A stretch of DNA of 64,000 bases from assembly GCA_016743945.1 (NCBI GenBank), contig JADGFI010000035.1:1-64000 (forward strand), written 5' to 3'. Shown one piece after another: positions 46,759 through 54,593 of this stretch. This DNA is from Desulfobacteraceae bacterium. Lineage in GTDB: Bacteria > Desulfobacterota > Desulfobacteria > Desulfobacterales > Desulfobacteraceae. Each line of letters opens with the position of its first letter. Position 1 is the first letter of the stretch. Made by a program: the position numbers and the translations under genes. The notes under the pieces are model-generated. The model was not told the origin of the DNA, did no database searches, and saw only the letters and a program-made list of their open reading frames with translations.

Positions 46759-47658
46759 TTATCTGGAAAGCCTGTCCATTGCCGCTTTTAAGCTCGTCCG
46801 CAACCGTTCCAGAACGTCGGCAAGTTTACCGATTTCGTCTTGGGTATCCCAAATAATTTTTTCGTCCATCTTACCATCCGCAAGATCGGATGCAACTCTT
46901 GTGAAATCAGAAAGGGGCCGCAAGCTGTTGTTGATCAGAAAAAACATTGAAACCATTGATACAAAAAGGATTACCAGAATCATTGCGCTCAGTGAGAATA
47001 AAAGAGACCGCTTGTTTTGATGTATTTGGTTCAAGTCAAAACCGACCGCAAAACATCCCCAGTGTTTCCCTTTTACAAAGATAGGGCTTGATATGTCCCA
47101 GATGACCTCCCCAGTATCCCGCTGATATTTTTGCACAAACCCCGGTTCCTTGTTCTTCGAGCAATTGACGCTGATGGCGTCTGTGAAAATCCGTTTGGTT
47201 CTGTTGCCTTTAAGATCTATTTTATTGTCCCCGGTAATGGGTTTTGAAAAAATAGTATTATGGGTTGGTAAATATCCGTTTACATCAAAGGCAATGGCAT
47301 ATAATAAATCCGAAATTTTTAATAATTCATCCTGAAGAGATAAAAAGGCCTTGTCTGTATACCGATCATATCTTGTGTGGTATTTGGGCGGATCAAAGGC
47401 CATTATTTCTTCATAATTTGTGTCCATCACATCGCTGAGCGTCAGTGCGCCATTGTCAATAGCTTCTTCAAAAATTCTACTTAGACTTTTTGCACCTATA
47501 ATGGATGCCATTTTTCCTTTATCGGTGAATTGGGTATTATATTTTTCGTTCAGCTGATAAAAATGTACACTTCCACAGAGTATTGTAATTACCAAAAGAA
47601 AAAGATTTGTTAGTAGCGCAATTTTTAAGCCAATTTTAGTTTTAATTAGATGAATCAT
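46759..47658 (-). CDS. Cache-HAMP sensor without output domain
   Basis: The 299-aa protein has a signal-anchor helix (about 10-32) and a periplasmic sensor domain (about 35-220) of the Cache/MCP type (FDVNGYLPTHN, NRTKRIF, KYQRDTGEVIWDISSPIFVKGKHWG). A second membrane helix (about 222-245) and a HAMP domain (NSLRPLSDFTRVASDLADGKM) follow. It stops after HAMP, with no methyl-accepting, kinase or cyclase domain. It must signal through a partner, perhaps a Roadblock protein of the operon. The periplasmic domain is a paralogue of the next protein upstream. Confidence 0.85.
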   Translation of the reverse strand: MIHLIKTKIGLKIALLTNLFLLVITILCGSVHFYQLNEKYNTQFTDKGKMASIIGAKSLSRIFEEAIDNGALTLSDVMDTNYEEIMAFDPPKYHTRYDRYTDKAFLSLQDELLKISDLLYAIAFDVNGYLPTHNTIFSKPITGDNKIDLKGNRTKRIFTDAISVNCSKNKEPGFVQKYQRDTGEVIWDISSPIFVKGKHWGCFAVGFDLNQIHQNKRSLLFSLSAMILVILFVSMVSMFFLINNSLRPLSDFTRVASDLADGKMDEKIIWDTQDEIGKLADVLERLRTSLKAAMDRLSR

Positions 47659-47685
47659 ATTAAAATAACCTCTTTGCAGTTTTTT

Positions 47686-48291
47686 TTAGTTTTTATAACC
47701 AATGCGCACAGCGCCCCAGTGATGGTTTCCGATGAATAGCGGACTGGAAAAATCCGTTATTGTTTCTCCTGTATCCAATAAATACCGCTGAATAAGATAT
47801 GGGTTTTTGTTTTTTGACGCTGCAATTCCGATACGATCATTTAATATCCTTTTTACTTTATCATTTTTAAAAGTATCTTCTCCATTGCTGGTATGGGAAG
47901 GTGAAAACTTGGAATTATACGCTGGCAGGTATCCATATGCATCTACCACCATAACATACACGATTCTTTTGTCTTTATTCAGACAGTTATCAAGGATGGT
48001 CTGGAGGGATGCTTTAATTATCTTGTCATATTGAGTGCCATATTTGGGTGGCTCTGTGTCGGGAATCGGAACATAAAAGGTATCAAATAACTGTGCCAGG
48101 GTTAAACTGCCGGAATTAAGATAACCTTCAAATAAAGAAATTGTTTTTTGATTACAGTCCTGGGCCCATTCTTTTATGATAAGATCACCCTCGTCCAAAG
48201 GGGTTTGTGCTGCTAAAATATTTATATTGAAACCCCAGAGGGTTATGAGAATGGCTGCGATATAAAGACGATGCTTCATGGTAATATTCAT
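47686..48291 (-). CDS. secreted Cache-type sensor protein
   Basis: The 201-aa protein has a signal peptide (cleavage near ILAAQT) and only the periplasmic Cache-type domain: VDAYGYLPAYNSKFSP, NDKVKRILNDRIGIAASKN, RYLLDTGETITDFSSPLFIGNHHWG. It lacks membrane helices and any output part. It likely works as a periplasmic ligand-binding partner of the Cache-HAMP protein encoded 27 bp downstream. Confidence 0.8.
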   Translation of the reverse strand: MNITMKHRLYIAAILITLWGFNINILAAQTPLDEGDLIIKEWAQDCNQKTISLFEGYLNSGSLTLAQLFDTFYVPIPDTEPPKYGTQYDKIIKASLQTILDNCLNKDKRIVYVMVVDAYGYLPAYNSKFSPSHTSNGEDTFKNDKVKRILNDRIGIAASKNKNPYLIQRYLLDTGETITDFSSPLFIGNHHWGAVRIGYKN

Positions 48292-48316
48292 AATATCCCC
48301 TGTTCTATCCAGGCGT

Positions 48317-48676
48317 TTATTCGTTATTTCTTTGTCTTTTGGGGGTTATGGTCTCAATGATCCCTTCCACTTTTTTTACAATATCAGGTGTATAGGCCTC
48401 TGAATGTTGCGATATGCCAAGAAAATATTTTCCCAAAGGAAAGATCAACAAATTTTCATTATTGTCCCGTGCATAACTCAGATATTTAAAATGGGTCAAC
48501 CCCATAATTGGCTTGATAACTTCACAATTTAATCCACTGAATGTTATTATCGAGGCCAAGGCTTTAACATCCTCGAAATTATGAGACAAGGTGTGCCCGT
48601 CATCTCTCACAAAAATATAGTTCATGACCCCGTCTATTTGCAAAATCAACTTCACTAAATCATTAATCTTAGCCAT
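48317..48676 (-). CDS. Roadblock/LC7-like protein (119 aa)
   Basis: A small soluble protein with the Roadblock strand-helix pattern: an N-terminal helix, IDGVMNYIFVRDDGHTLSHNF, a helix with LASIITFSG and the strands KYLSYARDNNENLLIFPLGKYFLGI. It has a helical tail of about 25 residues. It is third in the operon, with 25- and 31-bp gaps to its neighbours. Confidence 0.7.
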   Translation of the reverse strand: MAKINDLVKLILQIDGVMNYIFVRDDGHTLSHNFEDVKALASIITFSGLNCEVIKPIMGLTHFKYLSYARDNNENLLIFPLGKYFLGISQHSEAYTPDIVKKVEGIIETITPKRQRNNE

Positions 48677-48707
48677 TTGTTAGTCCTTATTATCAAGGGG
48701 AATAATT

Positions 48708-49379
48708 TTAGTAATGATCCGTATTCTTTTCTATATATGGAGAAATTAGTTCAAAATATTTTTTTTCTTTCTCCGGATCATTAATTTCACCTGTGAGTAT
48801 TTCCACCAGCACATGAATTGATGCATAGGATGGTTCTTCCGATTGAATCCAGTCCCGGACAGCTTCTTTGAAAATAATTTTTGCCATGGGGCCTAAAATT
48901 TTAAAAAGGTCGGTTTGCATCCTTTGCAGTTGAGGCGCCATGGGACTGTTATTGATGATATCTTCTTCCGATAATTTTTTTTCGGAAGGCGAAATATCTA
49001 CAGGTATTTCTTCTTTGTTTTCATTGGCATCATCAAATTTGCTGCCGATTTTTTTTAATTCATCTGCAAGCATGTTTATGCTCATTGTAAGCAAATTCTG
49101 ATTCAGCGAGGGATCGCTTAAAATAATAAGAGAACTTGTTTTACCAATTGTTCGCATGATGATGGTTGATTCTTCGTAATATAAAAAAAGATCTGAGATA
49201 TCTTTAAGACCTGAGTCACTCATTTTGTACATCTTATCAAGAACAATTCCTATCTTATTAAGATTATATTCTTTGAATACGGGGGGTAAATTACTGGCTT
49301 TAATGCCTTGTGTTGTATCAAAGAAAAACCCGCCAATAATTCCGGGAATGGATTTGATTTCACTAAGAACCTTGTTCAT
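48708..49379 (-). CDS. Roadblock-like protein with C-terminal DUF8082-like helical domain
   Basis: The first about 115 residues follow the Roadblock pattern (IPGIIGGFFFDTTQGIKAS, DLFLYYEESTIIMRTIGKTSSLIILSD). After an acidic linker there is a helical domain (LQRMQTDLFKILGPMAKIIFKEAVRDWIQ, then a helix with VEILTGEINDPEKEKKYFELI). That helical tail resembles the C-terminal module found in some signalling proteins (DUF8082-like). It is likely an adaptor. It is second in the operon. Confidence 0.7.
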   Translation of the reverse strand: MNKVLSEIKSIPGIIGGFFFDTTQGIKASNLPPVFKEYNLNKIGIVLDKMYKMSDSGLKDISDLFLYYEESTIIMRTIGKTSSLIILSDPSLNQNLLTMSINMLADELKKIGSKFDDANENKEEIPVDISPSEKKLSEEDIINNSPMAPQLQRMQTDLFKILGPMAKIIFKEAVRDWIQSEEPSYASIHVLVEILTGEINDPEKEKKYFELISPYIEKNTDHY

Positions 49380-49408
49380 TTTTCTTCACCTATCAGGTCA
49401 ATACTATA

Positions 49409-50461
49409 TTAACGTATTATATCAGCTATTTTTGTGCCTGGCTTTAATGTCGCTCTGATAAAATACTGATTGGATTTTCCTATCAAATAATTTGAACGGT
49501 CAGATCGGGTAATAATTGAGTATTTTAGGCTGCCTCCAACAAGGCTGCTTATTGTGTTCCCCATGGAAAAATAGTCCACTGGTGATGCCTTGAAAATGCG
49601 ATTTGATAAAGGTATTTCATTTAAAATTATATTATTTTCACTAAATATTTCGTAATTTGAGATTCCTGGTGTTTTAGAAAGCCTTGACTCAAGTTTCATG
49701 TAATTTAAATCATGAGAATTAGAAGTTTTTGCACCACCAGCGCATGTTTGTCTCGGATATTGCGCGTTTTTGTTCTTGATTGTCTCTGGATCATCACTTC
49801 CTTTTTCATCTATTGCCTGGTGACTTTTCATCAAAAGATGCATTAAAGGAACATCAATCTGCCTTTCAGTGTTTTTGCATCCTTCTTTGATCACTATGGT
49901 GGGATTATTCCATTCCATAATTTTGTAAAAAGCTATTTCGCCTTTAATTTCATCCATTTGTGCCCCAATAATTTCTCCTTTTATACAATAAATTACGCCT
50001 TGTTTCTTATTGGTGGACAAGGTTAATGTACAGGTTTTTTGTTCAAGCTGCATCATTTGCAGAAAAGAAGACAGGGTTATTCCATGAAGGCTGCCTGAAG
50101 GGTGATCAAATTGAGCAAATATCATATCAAGAAGGGACTCAACTATTACTGGCTTATTTAAATAGTAGAAAATGCCAATGGCTTTGAGTTCTTCAACCAA
50201 TTGTTTGGAAAAAATATCCGTGATGGCAATGGCCTGTGTGTCCGGGCTATGTTTTTTTATGTGGGAGAGCAGTTTAAATCCATTTATTCCAGGCAAATTA
50301 AGTTCCGTGACCAAACAGTCAATTTGCTGAGTTCCTATAAGTTTTGCAGCCATTCTTGCATTGTCTGTGGAAAGAACCCTGAATTTATCCAGACCATTTA
50401 ATTCAGAGAACAGAGCATTGCGTGTTTCAGAATTGTCATCAACAATCAATATTTTTTTCAC
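49409..50461 (-). CDS. response-regulator-like protein: REC, PATAN (DUF4388) and Roadblock-like C-terminus
   Basis: Starting at GTG 50461 (AAGG 5-8 nt upstream; the longer TTG frame to 50506 has no site), the product has 350 aa. It opens with a REC fold: VKKILIVDDN, then a beta-3 block CLVTELNLPGINGF, in which the phospho-acceptor Asp is Glu, and LNKPV with the conserved Lys. A PATAN/DUF4388 domain follows (LHGITLSSFLQMMQLEQKTCTLTL, GVIYCIKGEIIGAQ). The last about 100 residues look Roadblock-like (KLESRLSKTPGISNYEIF, NYLIGKSNQYFIRATL). It is the first gene of the operon. The Glu suggests an always-on or unphosphorylated state. Confidence 0.85.
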   Translation of the reverse strand: MKKILIVDDNSETRNALFSELNGLDKFRVLSTDNARMAAKLIGTQQIDCLVTELNLPGINGFKLLSHIKKHSPDTQAIAITDIFSKQLVEELKAIGIFYYLNKPVIVESLLDMIFAQFDHPSGSLHGITLSSFLQMMQLEQKTCTLTLSTNKKQGVIYCIKGEIIGAQMDEIKGEIAFYKIMEWNNPTIVIKEGCKNTERQIDVPLMHLLMKSHQAIDEKGSDDPETIKNKNAQYPRQTCAGGAKTSNSHDLNYMKLESRLSKTPGISNYEIFSENNIILNEIPLSNRIFKASPVDYFSMGNTISSLVGGSLKYSIITRSDRSNYLIGKSNQYFIRATLKPGTKIADIIR

Positions 50462-51589
50462 AACAACCTTTTTTATTTGATGAAGCCTATCTATGCCTAT
50501 GTTCAAACGATTGTCTTAATTTGCTACAGGCTGCTTTTATAGCAAGACATATGCCAAGAGAAAGAAGTGATACGCTATCTTTTGCAAAGTCATTGGTTGA
50601 AAATGATAGTATGGCCAACATGTGAGGGGCTCTGATTGTTTGACAACAACGCCCCAAAAAATATCTGAACCGAATTACTAGGTAAGGCGAAAAGATAGAT
50701 GTTGACAAAAAATGGTATTATTTTATAACAAAAAATGTCAAACACGAGAAAATTGGATAAAGGGCCAATTTTAACACAGAGATAATTTGATTCTTAAAAA
50801 GAGTGTAGGTTGAGCTGCCCCACAAAGCAAAAAAGGCTTTCAACCAAAAAGCTGAAAACCCTGACATACCATATATAGGGGTGGCCAGATTTTGCATGGG
50901 CTGAGTCTTTGAAATACCAGTAACCGCTCGTAAATAGGGCCTCATCCTGAGTCGTTATAGACTTATAATTGCTTTTTTACTATCTCATAATATTAGCTTA
51001 AACATGTGTCTATTTTTATAGGGAAGGATCAGTATCTCCAATAAAATTTACAGCAAGCTTTTTTAATTTGATTTCAGGCTATCCCAGATAGTTTAATTTT
51101 AAATTTGAGGATAAAAAATTTGCCGATACCAGATATGGTATTTTGGGAATATTTAAAAAGCCAGGATTGGCCGGGAAATGTCAGCTCACTAAACCTGGTA
51201 TTCGTCCAATGCAAATAGTCAAATTATCAAGCAAGAAACGTATCTAAAAATATGAAGATCAAAAGAGGCAACAAGACCATCAAACAGATTAGGAATTCAG
51301 TGGCCCTAAAATCCGCAAAAGAGATTCCCTTTTTCTGGGTCATTTTACTCCTGATTGTGACATGGTTGGTAAGCCTCCATCCCAGACTTGGCGGACATTT
51401 CTAAAGTTGAGTCTTTTCAAAAAACCAGGATTGTTAATGTCTTATATCCACTTGACTTGGAGGTGTGCGGGGTGATAGACATATGCTCATATTTTTATGG
51501 AAAAAGAGTATTTTTAAAAGATTACGTCTCCAACGGGGACTTTGAAAAATGAATGCTGCTTTTGCAGATATTAGAAGAAGGAACACATT
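50462..51589. other. long intergenic stretch (with one possible small gene)
   Basis: The DNA upstream of the signalling operon is AT-rich. It contains the operon promoter region (not resolved) and a hairpin ATACCA/TGGTAT near 51126-51141. Apart from a possible small ORF at 51252-51404 nothing coding is convincing. Confidence 0.4.
51252..51404 (+). CDS. possible 50-aa single-span membrane protein
   Basis: ATG 51252 to TAA 51404 reads a basic N-terminus (MKIKRGNKTIKQ) and one hydrophobic span (IPFFWVILLLIVTWLVSL). The ribosome-binding site is weak, and no family is known. It may be real or a remnant. Confidence 0.3.
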   Translation: MKIKRGNKTIKQIRNSVALKSAKEIPFFWVILLLIVTWLVSLHPRLGGHF

Positions 51590-52822
51590 ATGAACAGAAT
51601 GATTTTAAAAAATACAAAGAGTGTCGATGGAAAGAAAATGGTGTGCAAAATTTTGGTTTGCCTGGTTTTTACAATAAGTCTTTTTATATTTGAAGGCAGT
51701 GTGTTTGCCCAAACTAAGTATTCGCCGGTTGTCCAGAAACTGGTGACGCTTTATCAAGCCGATCCTGAAATTCTGGACAAAGCATTGGCAAATGCCATTA
51801 TACCGCCCACTGGGGAGTGCACTGTTTCACCTGTGACCGGAAAATCGTTTTGCTGGACCGGAAAATCGGTTAATGATCTTTTCGATTTTTTCGAAAATTG
51901 GCTGGGGTTTACGCCCACGCCCCAAAATGATGGATTCAGCAATTATCAATTGTTTTACAACTTATGCTACAACAACCAATATGCCCTCAAATTTGTCGAG
52001 ACAGAACCATGGTTAAGCTGGACAAAAGATTTCACCAAAGCGCGTGGGGAAAAGATGGATGGCCCTGTGAAACCGGAAGTTATTCAGGCCTGGAAAGAAT
52101 TTTTGGGTTCCCATTGGGATGATTATATCATCCCTGAAGGGGGGTTTACCTCCTTCAACCAGTTCTTTGTCCGGAAAATAAAAAAGGCAAAGAGACCTGT
52201 TTACGGAGATGACTCCATCCTTGTGGCCCCTGCGGACAATGTGGTCAATACCGTTAATTTTAACCTGACTGCCACAACAAAAATCAGCACCAAGTTTGAT
52301 GAAAGTTTGAATATTAAAGAACTTTTGGACGGATCAAAGCATGCCGATAGGTTTAACGGTGGCACTGCAATTTCCTGTGTTTTGTTGCCCACCGTTTACC
52401 ATCGCTATCATGCACCCGTTGGAGGGTCCGTCATAGAGTCCAGGACCATTGACGGAGCTTCTTTTGGTATGAATGGAGACTTTTATACCTTTTATAATAA
52501 CGGAAATATTGGCGGCAATAAATCAAAGTTTGGCGTCTTTGGAACTTACCATCGGGGGTATTATATCATAAAAACCGAAAAATACGGCCTTGTGGGAATG
52601 ATTGCCGTGGGCCTGGATGATGTGAATTCGGTTAATTTTGAGCCTGGATTTCAGGGCATTCCCAAAAAGAACCCGGCAAAGGTTGTAAAAAAAGGCCAAT
52701 CGCTGGGGTACTTTGCCTACGGAGGTTCCACGGTCATCCTTTTGTTTGAGCCGGGCGTTTTTACCGGTTTGAAAATCAACCAGGGCCAACAAATTAGCAT
52801 TTTAGACAAAATTAAAGAATGA
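51590..52822 (+). CDS. secreted phosphatidylserine-decarboxylase-family protein
   Basis: The 410-aa protein has an extended basic N-terminus and a signal peptide (LVCLVFTISLFIFEGSVFAQT), with AAGGAAC before the ATG. The PSD fold is seen in FNQFFVRKIKKAKRP, LVAPADNVV, TVYHRYHAPVGG and the C-terminal YGGSTVILLFEPG. Its G-G-S-T at about 378-381 is the self-cleavage site that makes the pyruvoyl group. PSD normally acts in the inner membrane without a signal peptide. This one should be periplasmic, so it may act on lipid head groups or other substrates there. A long hairpin follows the stop. Confidence 0.85.
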   Translation: MNRMILKNTKSVDGKKMVCKILVCLVFTISLFIFEGSVFAQTKYSPVVQKLVTLYQADPEILDKALANAIIPPTGECTVSPVTGKSFCWTGKSVNDLFDFFENWLGFTPTPQNDGFSNYQLFYNLCYNNQYALKFVETEPWLSWTKDFTKARGEKMDGPVKPEVIQAWKEFLGSHWDDYIIPEGGFTSFNQFFVRKIKKAKRPVYGDDSILVAPADNVVNTVNFNLTATTKISTKFDESLNIKELLDGSKHADRFNGGTAISCVLLPTVYHRYHAPVGGSVIESRTIDGASFGMNGDFYTFYNNGNIGGNKSKFGVFGTYHRGYYIIKTEKYGLVGMIAVGLDDVNSVNFEPGFQGIPKKNPAKVVKKGQSLGYFAYGGSTVILLFEPGVFTGLKINQGQQISILDKIKE

Positions 52823-52838
52823 TCAATCGACTGATTAT

Positions 52839-52873
52839 ATGCTGCCACGTAAGCTTTTGAAGCGTGGCAGCAT
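52839..52873. repeat. 35-bp hairpin after the PSD-like gene
   Basis: Perfect 11-bp arms ATGCTGCCACG (52839-52849) and CGTGGCAGCAT (52863-52873) surround a 13-nt loop. It has no T-run on either strand. It sits 16 bp after the PSD-like stop and 180 bp before the IS91-type remnant, so it may be a terminator or an element end. Confidence 0.6.
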
Positions 52874-53052
52874 AACTTCGTTAATGTAGACTAATATATA
52901 GAGCTAAACCGCTGCGCGGTGGCTCTCCCCGAGCGTAATAGTCATCTTCAACACATTTAACCCTATCAAAATCATCCTTTAAATTTCGTATTGCATCATA
53001 AATTCCGATATTTCCTCTATGTTTTACTAATTCATAAAAGAGGAGAACCAGT

Positions 53053-53823
53053 ATGACGCCGTTAAGACAAAAAATGATCAATGACATGAAACTTCGTAGA
53101 TTCGCCATTGGCATCCAAAAACTCTATGTCTATGCAGTTGAAGATCTTGCAAAATATTACAACCGCTCTCCAGACCTCATCAGTGAGGAAGAAGCCCATG
53201 GTTATTTGCTTTATCTTCAAGAAGAAAGAAAGCATACAAGAAAACTTCCTACAATATTCAGTCGATCGGAGTTGATAAAACTCTTTGATGCAACAGATAG
53301 TCTAAGAAACCTGATGATACTTACCTCCGCTTATTCTGCCGGGTTGCGTGTCAGTGAAGTGGTATCACTAAAGCTTGATCATATTGAATCCAGCCGCAAA
53401 TTGATCAGGGTCGAACAGGGTAAAGGCAACAAAGACTGATATACTTTGTTATCCGACAAGCTGCTAAAAGATTTAAAGGTATATTGGAAACGATATCATC
53501 CCAAGGAATATCTATTTTATCCTACAGGCAATCTTCACAAGCCCTTAACCAAAAATATGGCTTGGAAAATATTTAATAAAGCGAAGCAAAAGGCCGGTCT
53601 TAAACGAGGCAAAGGGATCCATTCACTCCGGCATGCCTTTGCAACCAACCTTCTTGAGGACGGAGTCGATTTATATTCAATAAAGACCTTTCTGGGGCAT
53701 AGTTCAATTTCAACGACCATGATTTATTTGCGCCTTACCCAAAATGGTATCAAAAAAATAAAAAGCCCTTTTGATAGATACGAGCCAGCGACTGGAGAGT
53801 TTCCAGAAGGGAAAGACAATTAA
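53053..53823 (+). pseudogene. IS91-associated tyrosine recombinase, broken
   Basis: One reading frame holds the recombinase: MTPLRQKMINDMKLR..., AGLRVSEV (first catalytic Arg), HSLRHAFATN (His-x-x-Arg), FLGHSSISTT and a final Tyr in TMIYLRL. It is interrupted by TGA at 53437-53439. There the conserved GKGNKDRYTLLS pattern shows that an Arg codon (CGA) has changed to TGA. Compared with family members, about 40 residues are also missing between EERK and KLPTIFSRSE (the usual FFY-containing linker). A functional protein is unlikely. Confidence 0.8.
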
Positions 53824-54160
53824 TTCAGCCAGTGTTGCAAAAAGTCCGGAGATGGCTGATATTTTTTGCAAATATGGAAAAGCATACATTGAATCACATT
53901 CCATGCCCTTGGAACATTACAAGATTATGAATGTCATAGTAGTTTGCCGAACAGCAGCTTTAGGAAGGCATATCGAGGTCTGTGATTCTTGCGGTAAAGA
54001 GCAAAATTCTTACAATTCCTGCCGTAATCGTCATTGCCCTAAATGCCAGGCGTTTACTAAAGCAAGATGGCTTGAAGCAAGACAGGCCGAACTCCTCCCT
54101 GTCCCATATTCCCACAATGTATTTACCCTACCTCAATTGGCGAAAGCTTCCAGCTTTGAT
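53053..54160 (+). mobile_element. decayed IS91-family element (recombinase plus transposase remnants)
   Basis: Two partial genes, a tyrosine recombinase and a truncated zinc-ribbon transposase, are arranged as in IS91-type elements that carry a recombinase. Both are broken. The ends were not located; a short ACCGC/GCGGT hairpin near 52908 and the 35-bp hairpin at 52839 could mark one border. Confidence 0.7.
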
Positions 54161-54163
54161 TAA
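53771..54163 (+). pseudogene. IS91-family transposase, truncated
   Basis: The first about 125 residues match the zinc-binding N-terminal part of IS91 transposases: DIFCKYGKAYIE, CDSCGKEQNSYNSCRNRHCPKCQ (Zn cysteines) and ARWLEARQAELLPVPYSHNVFTLP. The frame then runs into unrelated sequence and stops at 54163; a complete transposase has about 380 residues. The catalytic Tyr region is missing. Confidence 0.8.
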
Positions 54164-54593
54164 AGAAGGGTTTAGTCGGGCCGCAGAAGCGAAAATATGG
54201 ATACCAGGCACGTCCTGAAACTGCAGCATGACGATCAAGTGGTGCCTAAAAATTGGGGTTCTTTTTAAATGCGAAAAGCATTCTTTGAGTTTGTTTTTTA
54301 ATTTGAGTCGTCTAAATAACAACTGAAAAATGATGATGCCTGAAAAGGAAGTTAACTGCAGATCTTCAAATCGAGTCTCGGGAATTTTATGGCATTTAGT
54401 ATAAATTTGTGCTTTACTGGACTTTACTTGAGGTGGCCTCCTGAATATGGTTGTTTTTTGTCTCGGGAACTTATTATAACCTTTATTTATGGGCTTCCTC
54501 AAGCCTGTTTTCTTTGCTAATTTTCTACTTTTTTAATGCAACGACAGGGCAATGTCTATTTGGAGAAAAAAATTGATTCAGCGCAGGAGAATA
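54164..54593. other. AT-rich stretch after the IS91 remnant
   Basis: No gene was recognised. Short frames on both strands lack ribosome-binding sites. Part of it may be residual element sequence. Confidence 0.4.

Noticed and set aside
52881-53114. Minus-strand 77-codon frame before the recombinase remnant
   Set aside because: Overlaps the recombinase start on the other strand and lacks a ribosome-binding site; probably residue of the element end.
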